Of a stretch of DNA of 64,000 bases, positions 33,710-42,663 are shown in pieces; the stretch's first letter is position 1; every line of letters starts with the position of its first letter. The DNA comes from Desulfovibrio piger. Lineage in GTDB: Bacteria; Desulfobacterota; Desulfovibrionia; Desulfovibrionales; Desulfovibrionaceae. The translations under genes and the position numbers were made by a program. Below the pieces are notes generated by a model, which was given only the letters and a program-made list of their open reading frames with translations, made no database searches and was not told where the DNA came from. Location of the stretch: the NCBI RefSeq assembly GCF_900116045.1, contig NZ_LT630450.1:1-64000 (forward strand). Reading direction: 5' to 3'.

Positions 33710-34184
33710 CCAGCACATGCGCCTTGGTTTGTATCGCAAGATTGAGATTGCCCGCAAGCAGCTTCCGTACATGGATGAGGAAGCCTTCCGGGCCTTGCTG
33801 CGTTCAGAGTTCGGCGTATCCAGCCGCAAGGATATGACTATCCATCAGCTTTCCCGACTGGTACAGCATTTTGCCGTGCGCTACGGCGTGACCTACACAG
33901 CGCCCGCAAAAAGTCGGAATGGTCGCGTGACTCCGCTAAGTCGCCCCGATTTTATAGAAATCACGGACTCCATGCCGTATGCGGCAGAAAAACGACAGAT
34001 TCTGGCGATATGGCGCAAGCTGGGTTACTCCATGACTTCCCTGAATACCAGGGTCAAGCGTGCATTCGGCATCCATTACTTTGTCTGGATGCAGAACGGC
34101 GAGCAGATTTCAACGCTGTTATCGGACTTACAGCGTCGGGAAAAGTCTTTTGAGCGGAAGCGTCGGCATGATGACGGCCAGTGA
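33702..34184 (+). CDS. GemA-like regulatory protein (Mu gp16, DUF1018)
   Basis: 160 residues starting at GTG, with AAGGAG seven bases upstream. Typical GemA order: YRKIEIARKQLPYMDEEAFRALL, KDMTIHQLSRLVQHF, and the C-terminal QILAIWRKLGY..LNTRVKRAFGI. Mu GemA alters host gene expression and DNA supercoiling. It overlaps both neighbours. Confidence 0.82.
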   Translation: MDNQHMRLGLYRKIEIARKQLPYMDEEAFRALLRSEFGVSSRKDMTIHQLSRLVQHFAVRYGVTYTAPAKSRNGRVTPLSRPDFIEITDSMPYAAEKRQILAIWRKLGYSMTSLNTRVKRAFGIHYFVWMQNGEQISTLLSDLQRREKSFERKRRHDDGQ

Positions 34185-34515
34185 GCTGAAAGATGCGGTG
34201 CTGGCCCGCTATCGGAGCGTGTACGCCTTTTGCCGGGCACACCCGGAAATGAAGCGGGCAACAGTGTATCTGGTGCTTTCCGGTCGTTATCCTGGAAAAT
34301 GGCATGAGCAGGCGGCAAGGATTCAGGCGGCACTTTCCGAGGACGGAGAAAGCCCACGGGGCAGAGACGTGACGCCGGAAGTTGTGGGAAAGGCGTTGCA
34401 GGAAATCCGTTGTTCCCATTGTCGCCGCCTTGACCGCAGGGAGTGCCTTTCCTGCCGGGAACAGACGGAACGAGAAAGCAAGGAGCTGTTTTTCAGGGTG
34501 TTTCAAGGGGGATGA
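34168..34515 (+). CDS. Phage protein with C-terminal zinc-ribbon-like motif
   Basis: 115 residues. The N-terminal half (LKDAVLARYRSVYAFCRAHPEMKRATVYLVLSGRYPG) looks like a helix-turn-helix. The C-terminal half has CSHCRRLDRRECLSC, a CxxC-x8-CxxC zinc site. GGAAG precedes the ATG. Possibly a DNA-binding regulator in the Mor/C position of Mu, but not homologous to Mor by eye. Confidence 0.55.
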   Translation: MMTASELKDAVLARYRSVYAFCRAHPEMKRATVYLVLSGRYPGKWHEQAARIQAALSEDGESPRGRDVTPEVVGKALQEIRCSHCRRLDRRECLSCREQTERESKELFFRVFQGG

Positions 34516-34516
34516 T

Positions 34517-34972
34517 ATGTCGAAAATGCGGATACGGGAAATTGTGACGCTGACCAGGGAAGGATGGCGCCCTTACGACGCTGAACCTGAACGCAGTGTG
34601 TATGAAAGGCTCGGCTGCACGCACGTATTGCGCGGGAACCGGCGCAAGCCGTTCTGGTTCGTGCGCGGAGACGTGTTTTGCTGCATCGGATGCGCGGATC
34701 ACTGTACGCTTAAACGTCCGGCGGGCTTTCCCCTTCCGCTGCCCATACGCTATTCCAGCATACCTTCTGAACAGCCCTATTCTTTGACGCCGCAGGAAAT
34801 GGTCAACCGTCACGACATATTGAACGTGAGGCAGGCGGCTTATTGCCTGAATGTTTCGGAGCGCACCATTTACGACTATATAGCCGAGGGAAAACTGATA
34901 CGGCTCAAGGACAGTCCTGTCCGCGTCCGGTCCAAGGAGGTCAAGGAACTTCGAGGTGATTTTGACGAGTGA
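34517..34972 (+). CDS. Phage protein with C-terminal excisionase-like HTH
   Basis: 151 residues. Residues 1-95 are unrecognised, with a Cys pair in FCCIGCADHC. Residues 98-145 (ILNVRQAAYCLNVSERTIYDYIAEGKLIRLKD) form a MerR/Xis-type helix-turn-helix. AAGGGGG lies upstream. Probably a DNA-binding regulator of the middle/late switch. Confidence 0.6.
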   Translation: MSKMRIREIVTLTREGWRPYDAEPERSVYERLGCTHVLRGNRRKPFWFVRGDVFCCIGCADHCTLKRPAGFPLPLPIRYSSIPSEQPYSLTPQEMVNRHDILNVRQAAYCLNVSERTIYDYIAEGKLIRLKDSPVRVRSKEVKELRGDFDE

Positions 34973-34980
34973 AAAAAAAG

Positions 34981-35051
34981 TTCGCATAGCTCGCGCCCTT
35001 TCCGGGCATGAAGCGGCCCGCCATGGCATGATTGCCGTGACGGGCCGTTTT
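34981..35051 (+). repeat. Late-region repeat R1 with terminator
   Basis: The 27-bp motif at 34981-35007 begins TTCGCATAG and ends CCTTTCCGGGC. The terminator GGCCCG...CGGGCC plus GTTTTC follows at 35015-35051. A further hairpin, CCCGCCGG/CCGGCGGG, lies at 35076-35098. R1 separates the regulatory genes from the lysis genes. Confidence 0.75.
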
Positions 35052-35134
35052 CGCGTCCGGTCCGTTCCTCCCTTCCCCGCCGGATTTATTCCGGCGGGTC
35101 ATTCCGAAACGAGCGCGGAAAGGAGCAGTTTTTC

Positions 35135-35494
35135 ATGAAGAAGTTTCTTTGCAATCCCCGGTATCTGCTGGCCGCTTTCATCGTGAGCGGCCTTGTTCTG
35201 CTGGCGGGACTGGTTTTCCTTTCTCCTTATCAGGGGCCTGTTGTGGCCTACAAGCTGGCGCTGGTCATGGTGGCGGCCATTGCGGGTATGGCTTTTGACT
35301 TTCTGGCGTTCCCCTATGCGTTGCCGTCTTCCTATCTGGACAAAGACTGGCGGGAAGACCCGGAAGCCACGGGGGATGACGGCCAGCCGGACTTTCCCAT
35401 TGCCACCGGTTACTTTCGTCCGTTCTGCGCGGCCATGCTCCGCCGGGCCTGCATTATTGCGGCTTTTGTGTTGGCCGTGGCGCTGGGGCTGTAG
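35135..35494 (+). CDS. Putative holin
   Basis: 119 residues with three membrane helices (YLLAAFIVSGLVLLAGLVFL, YKLALVMVAAIAGMAFDFLAF, IIAAFVLAVALGL) and an acidic connecting loop. The pattern and position, directly before the transglycosylase and Rz/Rz1, match Mu-like putative holins that open the inner membrane for lysis. AAAGGAG precedes the ATG. Confidence 0.72.
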   Translation: MKKFLCNPRYLLAAFIVSGLVLLAGLVFLSPYQGPVVAYKLALVMVAAIAGMAFDFLAFPYALPSSYLDKDWREDPEATGDDGQPDFPIATGYFRPFCAAMLRRACIIAAFVLAVALGL

Positions 35495-35496
35495 TC

Positions 35497-36204
35497 ATGC
35501 GTGAGCGGATCAAGAAATACGTCCGGCTTCTGACGGCGTGCGCCTGCAATACGCTGGAGACCCTGAGCGTGGGTTTTCTTTTGGGCGTGGGTTGGCTGCT
35601 GGCGCTTCTGCTGTTTGCAACCTTGGCCCACGCCGCTGACGTGACGATACCCCGCGCGGCGCAGCAGTACCGGGCAACGCTTGTTCGTGCAGCGCACGCT
35701 ACCTGGGGGATGGACGCACCTGTGGCCGTTTTCGCCGCTCAGGTCCATACGGAAAGCTGGTGGCGCAATCGCACGGTCTCCCATGTAGGCGCGCAGGGTC
35801 TGGCGCAATTCATGCCGTCCACAGCGGCATGGCTGCCGAAAGTCGCCCCGGAGACGGGGAATCCAGAACCGTTTAATCCGGGCTGGAGCCTGCGGGCGCT
35901 CTGCACCTATGACAAGTGGCTGTGGGAACGCAACGACGGTGCGAGCGCTTACGAGCGCATGGCGTTCACGCTTTCCGCCTACAACGGCGGCCAGGGCTGG
36001 GTGAACCGGGACAAGTCCAAAGCCCGAAAGCTGAACATGGATGCGAGCCGCTGGTTCGGAGCTGTTGAAAATGTCAATGCGGGACGTTCCGCAGCGGCGT
36101 GGAAGGAAAACCGCAACTATCCCCGTCTGATCCTGGAAGAACGGCAATACGCCTATATCAAGGCGGGCTGGGGGCCGGGCGTGGAAGATGAGGCGCGGTT
36201 ATGA
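35497..36204 (+). CDS. Phage lytic transglycosylase (SLT type, endolysin)
   Basis: 235 residues. An N-terminal signal or anchor helix (FLLGVGWLLALLLFATLAHA) precedes the SLT fold: catalytic Glu in VHTESWW, then GAQGLAQFMPSTAAW and AFTLSAYNGG. It degrades peptidoglycan at lysis. The N-terminal helix suggests a secreted or signal-anchor endolysin. Its stop overlaps the Rz-like start. Confidence 0.88.
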   Translation: MRERIKKYVRLLTACACNTLETLSVGFLLGVGWLLALLLFATLAHAADVTIPRAAQQYRATLVRAAHATWGMDAPVAVFAAQVHTESWWRNRTVSHVGAQGLAQFMPSTAAWLPKVAPETGNPEPFNPGWSLRALCTYDKWLWERNDGASAYERMAFTLSAYNGGQGWVNRDKSKARKLNMDASRWFGAVENVNAGRSAAAWKENRNYPRLILEERQYAYIKAGWGPGVEDEARL

Positions 36205-36554
36205 TGCTCCGGCTGATCGGGATAGGAACTGTATTCGCGCTGGTGGCTATTTCCTACTCTCTGTTGCTTACTAAGGGCGCGCTTGACAAGGAAAGGCTGC
36301 ATCATGCCGCCACAGCCTTGGAACGCGACCAGTGGAAAACAGCGGCGGAAGCGTACCGGAAGGACGCGGAAGCGCAGGCGGAAAATGCCCGCCTGTGCCT
36401 GGACCGGGAGACAAAAGCCGCGCGAGACGCGGCGGAACGAACATCTATTGTAAAGCAGGCCAGGCCGCGTGCCCGCACCGTAGAAGAAAAGGCCAAGGTG
36501 GTGGACGATGAAACGCGCCGTCGCGCTGTTGAGCGCCTTAATCGTCCTTTGTAG
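36201..36554 (+). CDS. Rz-like inner-membrane spanin
   Basis: 117 residues: an N-terminal membrane anchor (MLRLIGIGTVFALVAISYSLLL), then a long periplasmic coiled coil rich in A, E, K and R. The next gene starts within it in another frame and encodes a lipoprotein, the classic Rz/Rz1 arrangement. Confidence 0.78.
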   Translation: MMLRLIGIGTVFALVAISYSLLLTKGALDKERLHHAATALERDQWKTAAEAYRKDAEAQAENARLCLDRETKAARDAAERTSIVKQARPRARTVEEKAKVVDDETRRRAVERLNRPL

Positions 36555-36765
36555 CGGATGCGGTAAGCAGGCCGCACCGCTTGTTATCAACCTGCCCGAC
36601 TGCCCGTCCCCGTCTGCTCCGCTTTTGCCGGACCTGGACGCGACGGAGCCGCTGGACAGCCCGGAGAATATTTCCTGCTTATTGGAAAGGGACGATAAAA
36701 TCCGGGCTTACATAGACGGCCTGAACGCGGCGCTGCGCTGTGAGCAGGCACGGGGAAAATTATGA
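36508..36765 (+). CDS. Rz1-like outer-membrane lipoprotein spanin
   Basis: 85 residues starting inside the Rz-like gene. The signal peptide with lipobox LCSGC is followed by a proline-rich mature part (PDCPSPSAPLLPDLD), as in Rz1. With Rz it fuses the two membranes at lysis. Confidence 0.75.
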   Translation: MKRAVALLSALIVLCSGCGKQAAPLVINLPDCPSPSAPLLPDLDATEPLDSPENISCLLERDDKIRAYIDGLNAALRCEQARGKL

Positions 36766-37163
36766 GTGATATGTCTGCTGCCGTAAGTGCTGCGCTGCCT
36801 TTGCTGGAAGCACTGTTTTCTCTGGGCGTGCCCGGCATCCTTCTTGTGCTGGCCTCTATTCCCGCTCTCGTCATTGCCGTGATTTTTGTCCTGGACTACA
36901 AGCACGGCAAGCGAGTGTCCAAGGTACTGGAAGCCTATCGGGAAGATACCCAGGAAAGTCTGCGGGTGATGACAGAAAAATTTGAGACCAGCTTGCGGGA
37001 AATGAACAAAAAACATGACGAAGTCGCGGAGTATTACCGCAAAAATGTGACCTTGGTAAAAAATTACGAAAGGATGACCGATGCGTTGCAGACTTTGGTC
37101 GTGAATAACACGCGCGCTGTGGAACACCTTTCCACCATCGTGGAAACAAGGAGTAAAATGTGA
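36762..37163 (+). CDS. Membrane-anchored coiled-coil phage protein
   Basis: 133 residues: an N-terminal membrane helix (GVPGILLVLASIPALVIAVIFVL) and a coiled coil of about 90 residues. Start codon overlaps the Rz1-like stop. Possibly lysis-associated or a membrane organiser; function unknown. Confidence 0.55.
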   Translation: MSDMSAAVSAALPLLEALFSLGVPGILLVLASIPALVIAVIFVLDYKHGKRVSKVLEAYREDTQESLRVMTEKFETSLREMNKKHDEVAEYYRKNVTLVKNYERMTDALQTLVVNNTRAVEHLSTIVETRSKM

Positions 37164-37399
37164 GCAGGCTGGAGGAAATCGGGCAGCGGGAAGAGCTGCG
37201 GAGGCGACGGAAGATTATTGAGGCTGAGATACAGTCCCACCGGGACAGCTTGCTGTCAGCCCTTTCCATAATTCATCCTTTGGAAGAATTGCAGGGAGAA
37301 TATATTGCAGCGTTGGGCGTCAAACTGAACGAACGGCTGATGGAGCTTGACGGCGTGAACAGGCGTATAGCCATTCTGAGCCGTGAACTCGGAGACTGA
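37160..37399 (+). CDS. Small coiled-coil phage protein
   Basis: 79 residues, all helical (LEEIGQREELRRRRKIIEAEIQ). GTG start overlaps the upstream stop. It precedes the packaging genes; function unknown. Confidence 0.5.
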   Translation: MSRLEEIGQREELRRRRKIIEAEIQSHRDSLLSALSIIHPLEELQGEYIAALGVKLNERLMELDGVNRRIAILSRELGD

Positions 37400-37400
37400 C

Positions 37401-38003
37401 ATGGGCTGGGAACATGAACCGGGCACCGTGTGGCGGGCTCAGGAACTGTACTGCATGGATCGCCTGTCCTTCGAGCGAGTTTCCGAACTGACGGGCGTGG
37501 CCACTTCCACGTTGAAACGCTGGGCGGACAAATACCGCTGGCGTGAACGTCGTGAGGAACTGGCGCAGGTGGAAAGTGAGATACGTTTCAACACCGTCAT
37601 GGGGCGAAAGGCCATCTTGCAACGTCTGCTTGAGGCTGAGGACGGCAAGGAAGCCTCGCAGGTGGCCTTTGCCGTGGCCAGCCTGGAATCCTTGGCATTG
37701 AAGCAGGCGGAACTTGCGGCAGCGGGCAAGATACCTTCCTTCTCCGAGCCGGAAGCACGGCCTCATATTGCCACGCAGGCGGACGCTGTGGCCGCGTTGC
37801 GTGAAGCCGTGCGCAACAAGGTGGGCATGGCTTTGTCCGATCCGGGAAAAATCAATGCCGCCACGGTACAGGACGTGAAACGCTGCCTGGAACTTCTGGG
37901 AGAACTGGAAGCGCGGTTGCCGAAAGAAAAGGAAGAAAGCCGCGACAAGGCGCTATCGCCGGAAAACGCGCAGGCCATCCGGGAAATCCTCGGCACAAGT
38001 TAG
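37401..38003 (+). CDS. Small terminase subunit-like (Mu gp27, DUF1804)
   Basis: 200 residues. The N-terminal helix-turn-helix (LSFERVSELTGVATSTLKRWADKYRWRERREEL) is followed by helical regions, as in DUF1804 proteins located before the large terminase of Mu-like phages. It should recognise phage DNA for packaging. GGAG lies seven bases before the ATG. Confidence 0.78.
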   Translation: MGWEHEPGTVWRAQELYCMDRLSFERVSELTGVATSTLKRWADKYRWRERREELAQVESEIRFNTVMGRKAILQRLLEAEDGKEASQVAFAVASLESLALKQAELAAAGKIPSFSEPEARPHIATQADAVAALREAVRNKVGMALSDPGKINAATVQDVKRCLELLGELEARLPKEKEESRDKALSPENAQAIREILGTS

Positions 38004-38012
38004 GGGGCGCGT

Positions 38013-39476
38013 ATGGAACTGGGCGACGTGTTGCTGCCGTATCAAAAGGCATGGCTGGGGGACAAATCGCCGGTCAAAGTGGTGGAAAAATCCCGCCGTA
38101 TCGGCCTGACCTGGGCACAGGCGCTGGACGACGTGCTGAAAGCCTCGACCTCCGGTCGGGACGGCATGGACGTGCTGTATATTTCGTTCAATCAGGACAT
38201 GACGCGGGAGTATATCGACACCTGTGCGGAATGGGCGAAAAAGTTGCAAATCGTGGCCGGGAAGGTGAACGAAGATATTTTCCGCGACGGGGACGAGCGG
38301 GAAATCAAGGCTTTCCGTATCGACTTTGCCAGCGGGCACAAGATACTTGCGCTGTCGAACCGACCTTCCAATCTGCGAGGCAAACAGGGGCGCGTCATCA
38401 TCGACGAAGCGGCCTTTGTGGAAGACCTGCCGGAACTTTTGAAGGCGGCGCTGGCGCTGCTCATGTGGGGCGGGCAGGTCATCATCATTTCCACGCATGA
38501 CGGGGCGGAAAACCCTTTCAATGAGCTGATCCAGGACGTGCGCGCCGGAAACCTGCCCTACAGTCTGCACCGCATTACACTGGATGATGCGCTTTCCGCC
38601 GGACTGTACCGGCGTATCTGCCGGGTGACGAAGCAGGACTGGACGCCGGAGGCGGAAGAAGCCTGGCGTGCCGATCTTATCAAGACGTATGGCGACGGCG
38701 CGGACGAAGAACTTTTCTGCATTCCCCGGCAGTCTTCCGGGGCCTATCTGACCACCGGCATGATTGAAGCCTGTATGGAGGCGGCTCCCGTGCTGACATG
38801 GACGCCGCCAGCCGGCGACTTTGTGGACTGGCCGCTGCCGGTGGCGGAACGCTACACAAAAGGCTGGATAGCGGAACAGCTTGAACCTCTTCTCTCCGGC
38901 CTGCCGAAAGACCGGGCGCATTTCTGCGGCGTGGACTTTGGCCGCAGCGGCGACCTCTCCGTATTCTGGCCCGCGACGGAAGAAAAGGATTTGCGCCTTG
39001 TGCCGCCCTTTGTGCTGGAGCTGCGCAACTGCCCGCACAGAACGCAACAGCAGATTCTTTTCGCCGTGCTGGACGCCTTGCCGCGTTTTTCCGGCGTATC
39101 GCTGGACGCACGGGGGAACGGTTCGGCCCTTGCGGAAGCGGCCCGGCAGCAGTACGGGCCTGGCCGGGTTCGGGAAGTCATGATTTCCGAAGGCTGGTAT
39201 CGGGAGACCATGCCGCTGCTCAAAGCGGGGATAGAGGACAAAACGCTGATTTTACCGAAGGACGCGGGCATACTTTCGGATTTTCGCAGTCTTCGAGTGA
39301 TGAAAGGCGTAGCCCGTGTTCCTGAGCAGCGGACAAAGGACAAAACAGGCGGCAGGCACGGCGACAGCGCCGTGGCCTGTGCCATGATGCTGGACGCACG
39401 CAGGGAGCTGGGCAGCTCGGAGCCGTGGGAATATGTGGGGATCCCCATGAGCGGCTTCAATTTCAACGGCTGGTAA
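38013..39476 (+). CDS. Large terminase subunit (Mu gp28-like)
   Basis: 487 residues: an ATPase with the deviant Walker A KSRRIGLTWA, Walker B RVIIDEAAFVED, coupling STHDGAENPF, and an RNase-H-like nuclease domain with GVDFGRSGDLSVF, SLDARGNGSAL and HGDSAVACAM. It drives headful packaging and cuts DNA. Confidence 0.92.
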   Translation: MELGDVLLPYQKAWLGDKSPVKVVEKSRRIGLTWAQALDDVLKASTSGRDGMDVLYISFNQDMTREYIDTCAEWAKKLQIVAGKVNEDIFRDGDEREIKAFRIDFASGHKILALSNRPSNLRGKQGRVIIDEAAFVEDLPELLKAALALLMWGGQVIIISTHDGAENPFNELIQDVRAGNLPYSLHRITLDDALSAGLYRRICRVTKQDWTPEAEEAWRADLIKTYGDGADEELFCIPRQSSGAYLTTGMIEACMEAAPVLTWTPPAGDFVDWPLPVAERYTKGWIAEQLEPLLSGLPKDRAHFCGVDFGRSGDLSVFWPATEEKDLRLVPPFVLELRNCPHRTQQQILFAVLDALPRFSGVSLDARGNGSALAEAARQQYGPGRVREVMISEGWYRETMPLLKAGIEDKTLILPKDAGILSDFRSLRVMKGVARVPEQRTKDKTGGRHGDSAVACAMMLDARRELGSSEPWEYVGIPMSGFNFNGW

Positions 39477-39481
39477 AATCC

Positions 39482-39556
39482 TTCGCATGGTTCGCGCCCT
39501 TTCCGGGCATGGCCTCCGTTTTTTTGCCACAATGGCGGGAAAACGGAGGTCTTTTT
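39482..39556 (+). repeat. Late-region repeat R2 with terminator
   Basis: 27-bp motif at 39482-39508 (TTCGCATGG start, TTTCCGGGC end), then a terminator with arms GCCTCCGTTTT and AAAACGGAGGT followed by CTTTTT. The GGAGGT inside the right arm may also serve as ribosome site for the next gene. Confidence 0.75.
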
Positions 39557-39557
39557 C

Positions 39558-39818
39558 ATGCTTCATGCCGTTATCACACTACTTTTCGCTGTCGCCGGTT
39601 GGCTTTGCCATATTCCGGCGCTGGCCTGGCTGTGCGCCGCGTTTTATACAGGGCGCGAACATGCGCAGGCGGAATATCGCTGGATTGACGCTTACGGGAA
39701 CGGACACCGGGACAATATGCCCTGGTGGGGCGGGTTCGATCCGCGCGTCTGGAACCGCAAATCGCTGCTGGACTGGCTGTTGCCGGTCTGTGTGGCGCTG
39801 CTGGCGGAGGCGGTATGA
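39558..39818 (+). CDS. Small membrane-associated phage protein
   Basis: 86 residues with a hydrophobic N-terminus (AVITLLFAVAGWLCHIPALAWLCA) and a C-terminal helix. It sits between terminase and portal, and its stop overlaps the portal start (ATGA). Function unknown. Confidence 0.55.
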   Translation: MLHAVITLLFAVAGWLCHIPALAWLCAAFYTGREHAQAEYRWIDAYGNGHRDNMPWWGGFDPRVWNRKSLLDWLLPVCVALLAEAV

Positions 39819-41371
39819 GTACCGGCGGACTGTACAACGCAGACGGAACCTTTGTGCCGTTCAGTGCGGCGGATTTGAGCACGGAACTGGCGACGCGGCA
39901 AAACGCGGGGATGTTTTTCGGGGAACTGGACGGCTGGCTGAACACCCTGCCTGACCCGGACCCGGTGCTGCGCAAGCGCGGGGACGAGGCGGACGTGCTG
40001 CGGGAACTTTCTGCGGATGACCAGGTGACGACGGCCATGCTCTCCCGCAAGAACAGGGTATTGAACTGTCCTCACCTGTCGTTTCGTGCCGGAGCGCCGG
40101 AGGGCGAAACGCCCACACCGGAAGCGGAGGAACTGCACCGGCGTTTCATGCGGGACCTTGAGCGCGCCAACCTGCGCACAATCATTACCGGGATGCTGGA
40201 TGCCCCCTTTTACGGTTTTACGCCTATGGAACTTGTCTGGCGCTTCGACGGGGACTGGTGGCATATCGTGGACATTGTGCCGAAGCCTTATCACTGGTTC
40301 CGGTTCGATAGCCGCAACAATCCCGTGTTCGTGGGGGAATACGGTCTGTATTGCGCGGACCCGCGTCCCCTGCCTCCGGGCAAGTTCGTGTTCGTCACGC
40401 ATCATGCTACCTACGACAATCCCTATGGTCTGCGCCTGCTCTCTCGCTGCCTGTGGCCGGTGAGCTTCAAGCGCGGCGGTCTCACGTTTTACGCCCGCTT
40501 TGTGGAACGGCACGGGATGCCCTGGGTGGTAGGCGAGGCCCCGGCGCAGGCAAAAGAGCCGGAAAAGCGGGACATGGCGCGCGGGCTTTCACGCATGGTG
40601 CAGGATGCCGTGGCCGTCATCCCGCACGGGGCGAATGTCAAGCTGGAAAGCGCGGGGCAGACGCAGGGTGCGATTCATGAGGACTTTCTGGCCAGGCAGG
40701 ACAGAGCTATCAGCAAGGTTCTCATGGGGCAGACGCTGACCATTGAAACCGACGGCAAGAACAGTCTGGCGGCCACGGAAGCGCACAAGAGTGTGGCCGA
40801 CGACCTGGCGGACGCGGACAAGGCCATGGTCACGGACGCTTGGAACGAGATCGCCTGGCTGTATGCTCAGGTCAACGCCGGGCCTGGCGTTTTTGCGCCG
40901 CTGGCAGAGTATGACGAACCCGAAGATTTGAACGTGCAGGCTGACCTTGGCAAGAAAATCCGGGAAATGGGCGCGAAGTTCACGCGGGAATACTTCACCG
41001 GTCGTTTTGGCCTCAAGCCGGAGGAGTTCACGCTTGAGGATGAAGCCATGCCGCCGATGGAGGGAAACGCGGATTTTTCGGCTCCGGCGGACAGAGAAAC
41101 ACTGGCCGACAAGGCTCAGAAAGAGCTTGACGCGGCCATAGGGAAATTGTTGCCCTCCACGCTCCGTGCCAGCACGGATTTTGTCACGGAAGTTGAGAAT
41201 GCGGTCAGGGAGGCAAAGAGTTTCGACGAGCTGGAAGAAGCTCTGGCGGAACTGCTGGCCCCCTCCATGAAGCCGGACGAGCTGGAAAGGTTCCTGGCCC
41301 TCACCATGACGGCGGCTGCCGGACACGGTGCGGGAGCCGTGCGGGAAGAAGAGGAAGAGGATGACGCATGA
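39815..41371 (+). CDS. Portal protein (Mu gp29-like, DUF935)
   Basis: 518 residues. DUF935 features: an early charged region, VWRFDGDWWHIVDIVPKPYHWFRFD, YDNPYGLRLLSRCLWPVSFKRGG, GQTLTIETDGKNSLAATEAHKSV, and an acidic C-terminus. It forms the dodecameric DNA gate of the head. Start shared with the preceding stop. Confidence 0.9.
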   Translation: MSTGGLYNADGTFVPFSAADLSTELATRQNAGMFFGELDGWLNTLPDPDPVLRKRGDEADVLRELSADDQVTTAMLSRKNRVLNCPHLSFRAGAPEGETPTPEAEELHRRFMRDLERANLRTIITGMLDAPFYGFTPMELVWRFDGDWWHIVDIVPKPYHWFRFDSRNNPVFVGEYGLYCADPRPLPPGKFVFVTHHATYDNPYGLRLLSRCLWPVSFKRGGLTFYARFVERHGMPWVVGEAPAQAKEPEKRDMARGLSRMVQDAVAVIPHGANVKLESAGQTQGAIHEDFLARQDRAISKVLMGQTLTIETDGKNSLAATEAHKSVADDLADADKAMVTDAWNEIAWLYAQVNAGPGVFAPLAEYDEPEDLNVQADLGKKIREMGAKFTREYFTGRFGLKPEEFTLEDEAMPPMEGNADFSAPADRETLADKAQKELDAAIGKLLPSTLRASTDFVTEVENAVREAKSFDELEEALAELLAPSMKPDELERFLALTMTAAAGHGAGAVREEEEEDDA

Positions 41372-42660
41372 AGCTGCCGGGCTGGGAAATCATTGACGAA
41401 GGCGTCACGCCGGAAGCCGCCATAGCCTGGTGGAAGCAACGCGCCAAACTGACGGATGCGGAAGCCAGGGCATTGACGGAAGGAGCGAGACAACGCGCGT
41501 TCTATGTCACAGGACTGGCACGGCGTGACCTGGTGCAAATGGTGAGCGACGGCATCCAGGCCGCGCTTGAAAACGGGGAAACTCTGGACTCTTTCCGGGA
41601 TCGCATCACGGATGCCATACGCGCGGAAGGCTGGCACGACCGGCGCGTGGAACTCATATTCCGAACCAATATGCAGTCGGCCTACGCCGCCGGACGCTGG
41701 AAAAAGATTCAGGCGGTCAAGGCGTCCCGTCCCTATCTGCAATATGTGGCGCGCATGGTCCGCACCCGGCCAAGCCATGCCATTCTGCACCTGCTTGTCT
41801 ATCCCGTGGATCACGAGTTCTGGAAAACGAACTACCCGCCCAACGGCTTCCGTTGTCATTGTCATGTGGTGACGCTTTCTTCCAGGCAAGTGGAAAAGCG
41901 CGGTCTGACGGTACAGAAGGAGATGCCGAAATCCGGCGTCTGGAAGGACCCGAAGACCGGCTATGAGTATTTCGTGCATTTTCCCGGTGCGGACAAGGGC
42001 TTCCGTGGCAATCCGGGCATGGACTGGCTGGACGGCCTGGACCTCAAAAAGTACCCGGACCTGAACAAAAAGAGCTATGCGGAACAGCGCGGCCCGGCTT
42101 CGACAACTTCCGATACCGTGGAAAAAGCCCTCGGAATCAGGAAAGGTCCGCCTATGGACTACAGGGAAGCGGCGGAAAAGGCGAACCCCAATTTTCATGT
42201 GGATACGGCATATCAAATCAACTGTCAGCGCTGTGTTCCGGTCTATGAATTACGACGGCGGGGATATCCTGTAACGGCTATGCCAAAACGAAACCAGTAT
42301 GACGGGAAGGCAAATGCCTGCCTTTATGGCTATGAGTGCTTCGATTCTCCGCAGGTCAAAGGGGTCTGGGGAAGGCATCCGGTTTTGAATAAAACGGACT
42401 TGCTCAAGGCTCTGAAAGACTTGCCAGATGGCGCAAGGGTAGGCATAATATGGGCGTGGCCGGGAAAAAGTCGCAGCGGACACACGACGGTTTGCGAAAA
42501 GATAAACGGCAAGCTGATTTTCATGGATCCGCAAACGGGTAAAATCGGTGATGAGACACTCGGCAAGGCCCACAGGAGTTTTGGTTATTCCTGGTACAGG
42601 ATGGATGACCTGGAGCTGAATCAAGATATGGACTGGGCACAAGTAGCCAGCAAGGAATAA
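41368..42660 (+). CDS. MuF-like head protein with C-terminal papain-fold (Tox-PL) toxin
   Basis: 430 residues. Residues 1-240 are a phage Mu F-like minor head domain (FRTNMQSAYAAGRW, HLLVYPVDHEFWKTNYPPNGFRCHCHVV). After a linker, residues about 263-425 match the Tox-PL fold: NCQRCVPVYELRRRGYPVTA (C286/C289), RSGHTTVC (H372) and FMDPQTGK (D387), a Cys-His-Asp triad of glutamine-deamidase or protease type. Such MuF fusions are known polymorphic toxins of temperate phages. The toxin part is less GC-rich than the MuF part, as expected for a swapped module. Confidence 0.82.
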   Translation: MKLPGWEIIDEGVTPEAAIAWWKQRAKLTDAEARALTEGARQRAFYVTGLARRDLVQMVSDGIQAALENGETLDSFRDRITDAIRAEGWHDRRVELIFRTNMQSAYAAGRWKKIQAVKASRPYLQYVARMVRTRPSHAILHLLVYPVDHEFWKTNYPPNGFRCHCHVVTLSSRQVEKRGLTVQKEMPKSGVWKDPKTGYEYFVHFPGADKGFRGNPGMDWLDGLDLKKYPDLNKKSYAEQRGPASTTSDTVEKALGIRKGPPMDYREAAEKANPNFHVDTAYQINCQRCVPVYELRRRGYPVTAMPKRNQYDGKANACLYGYECFDSPQVKGVWGRHPVLNKTDLLKALKDLPDGARVGIIWAWPGKSRSGHTTVCEKINGKLIFMDPQTGKIGDETLGKAHRSFGYSWYRMDDLELNQDMDWAQVASKE

Positions 42661-42663
42661 GCC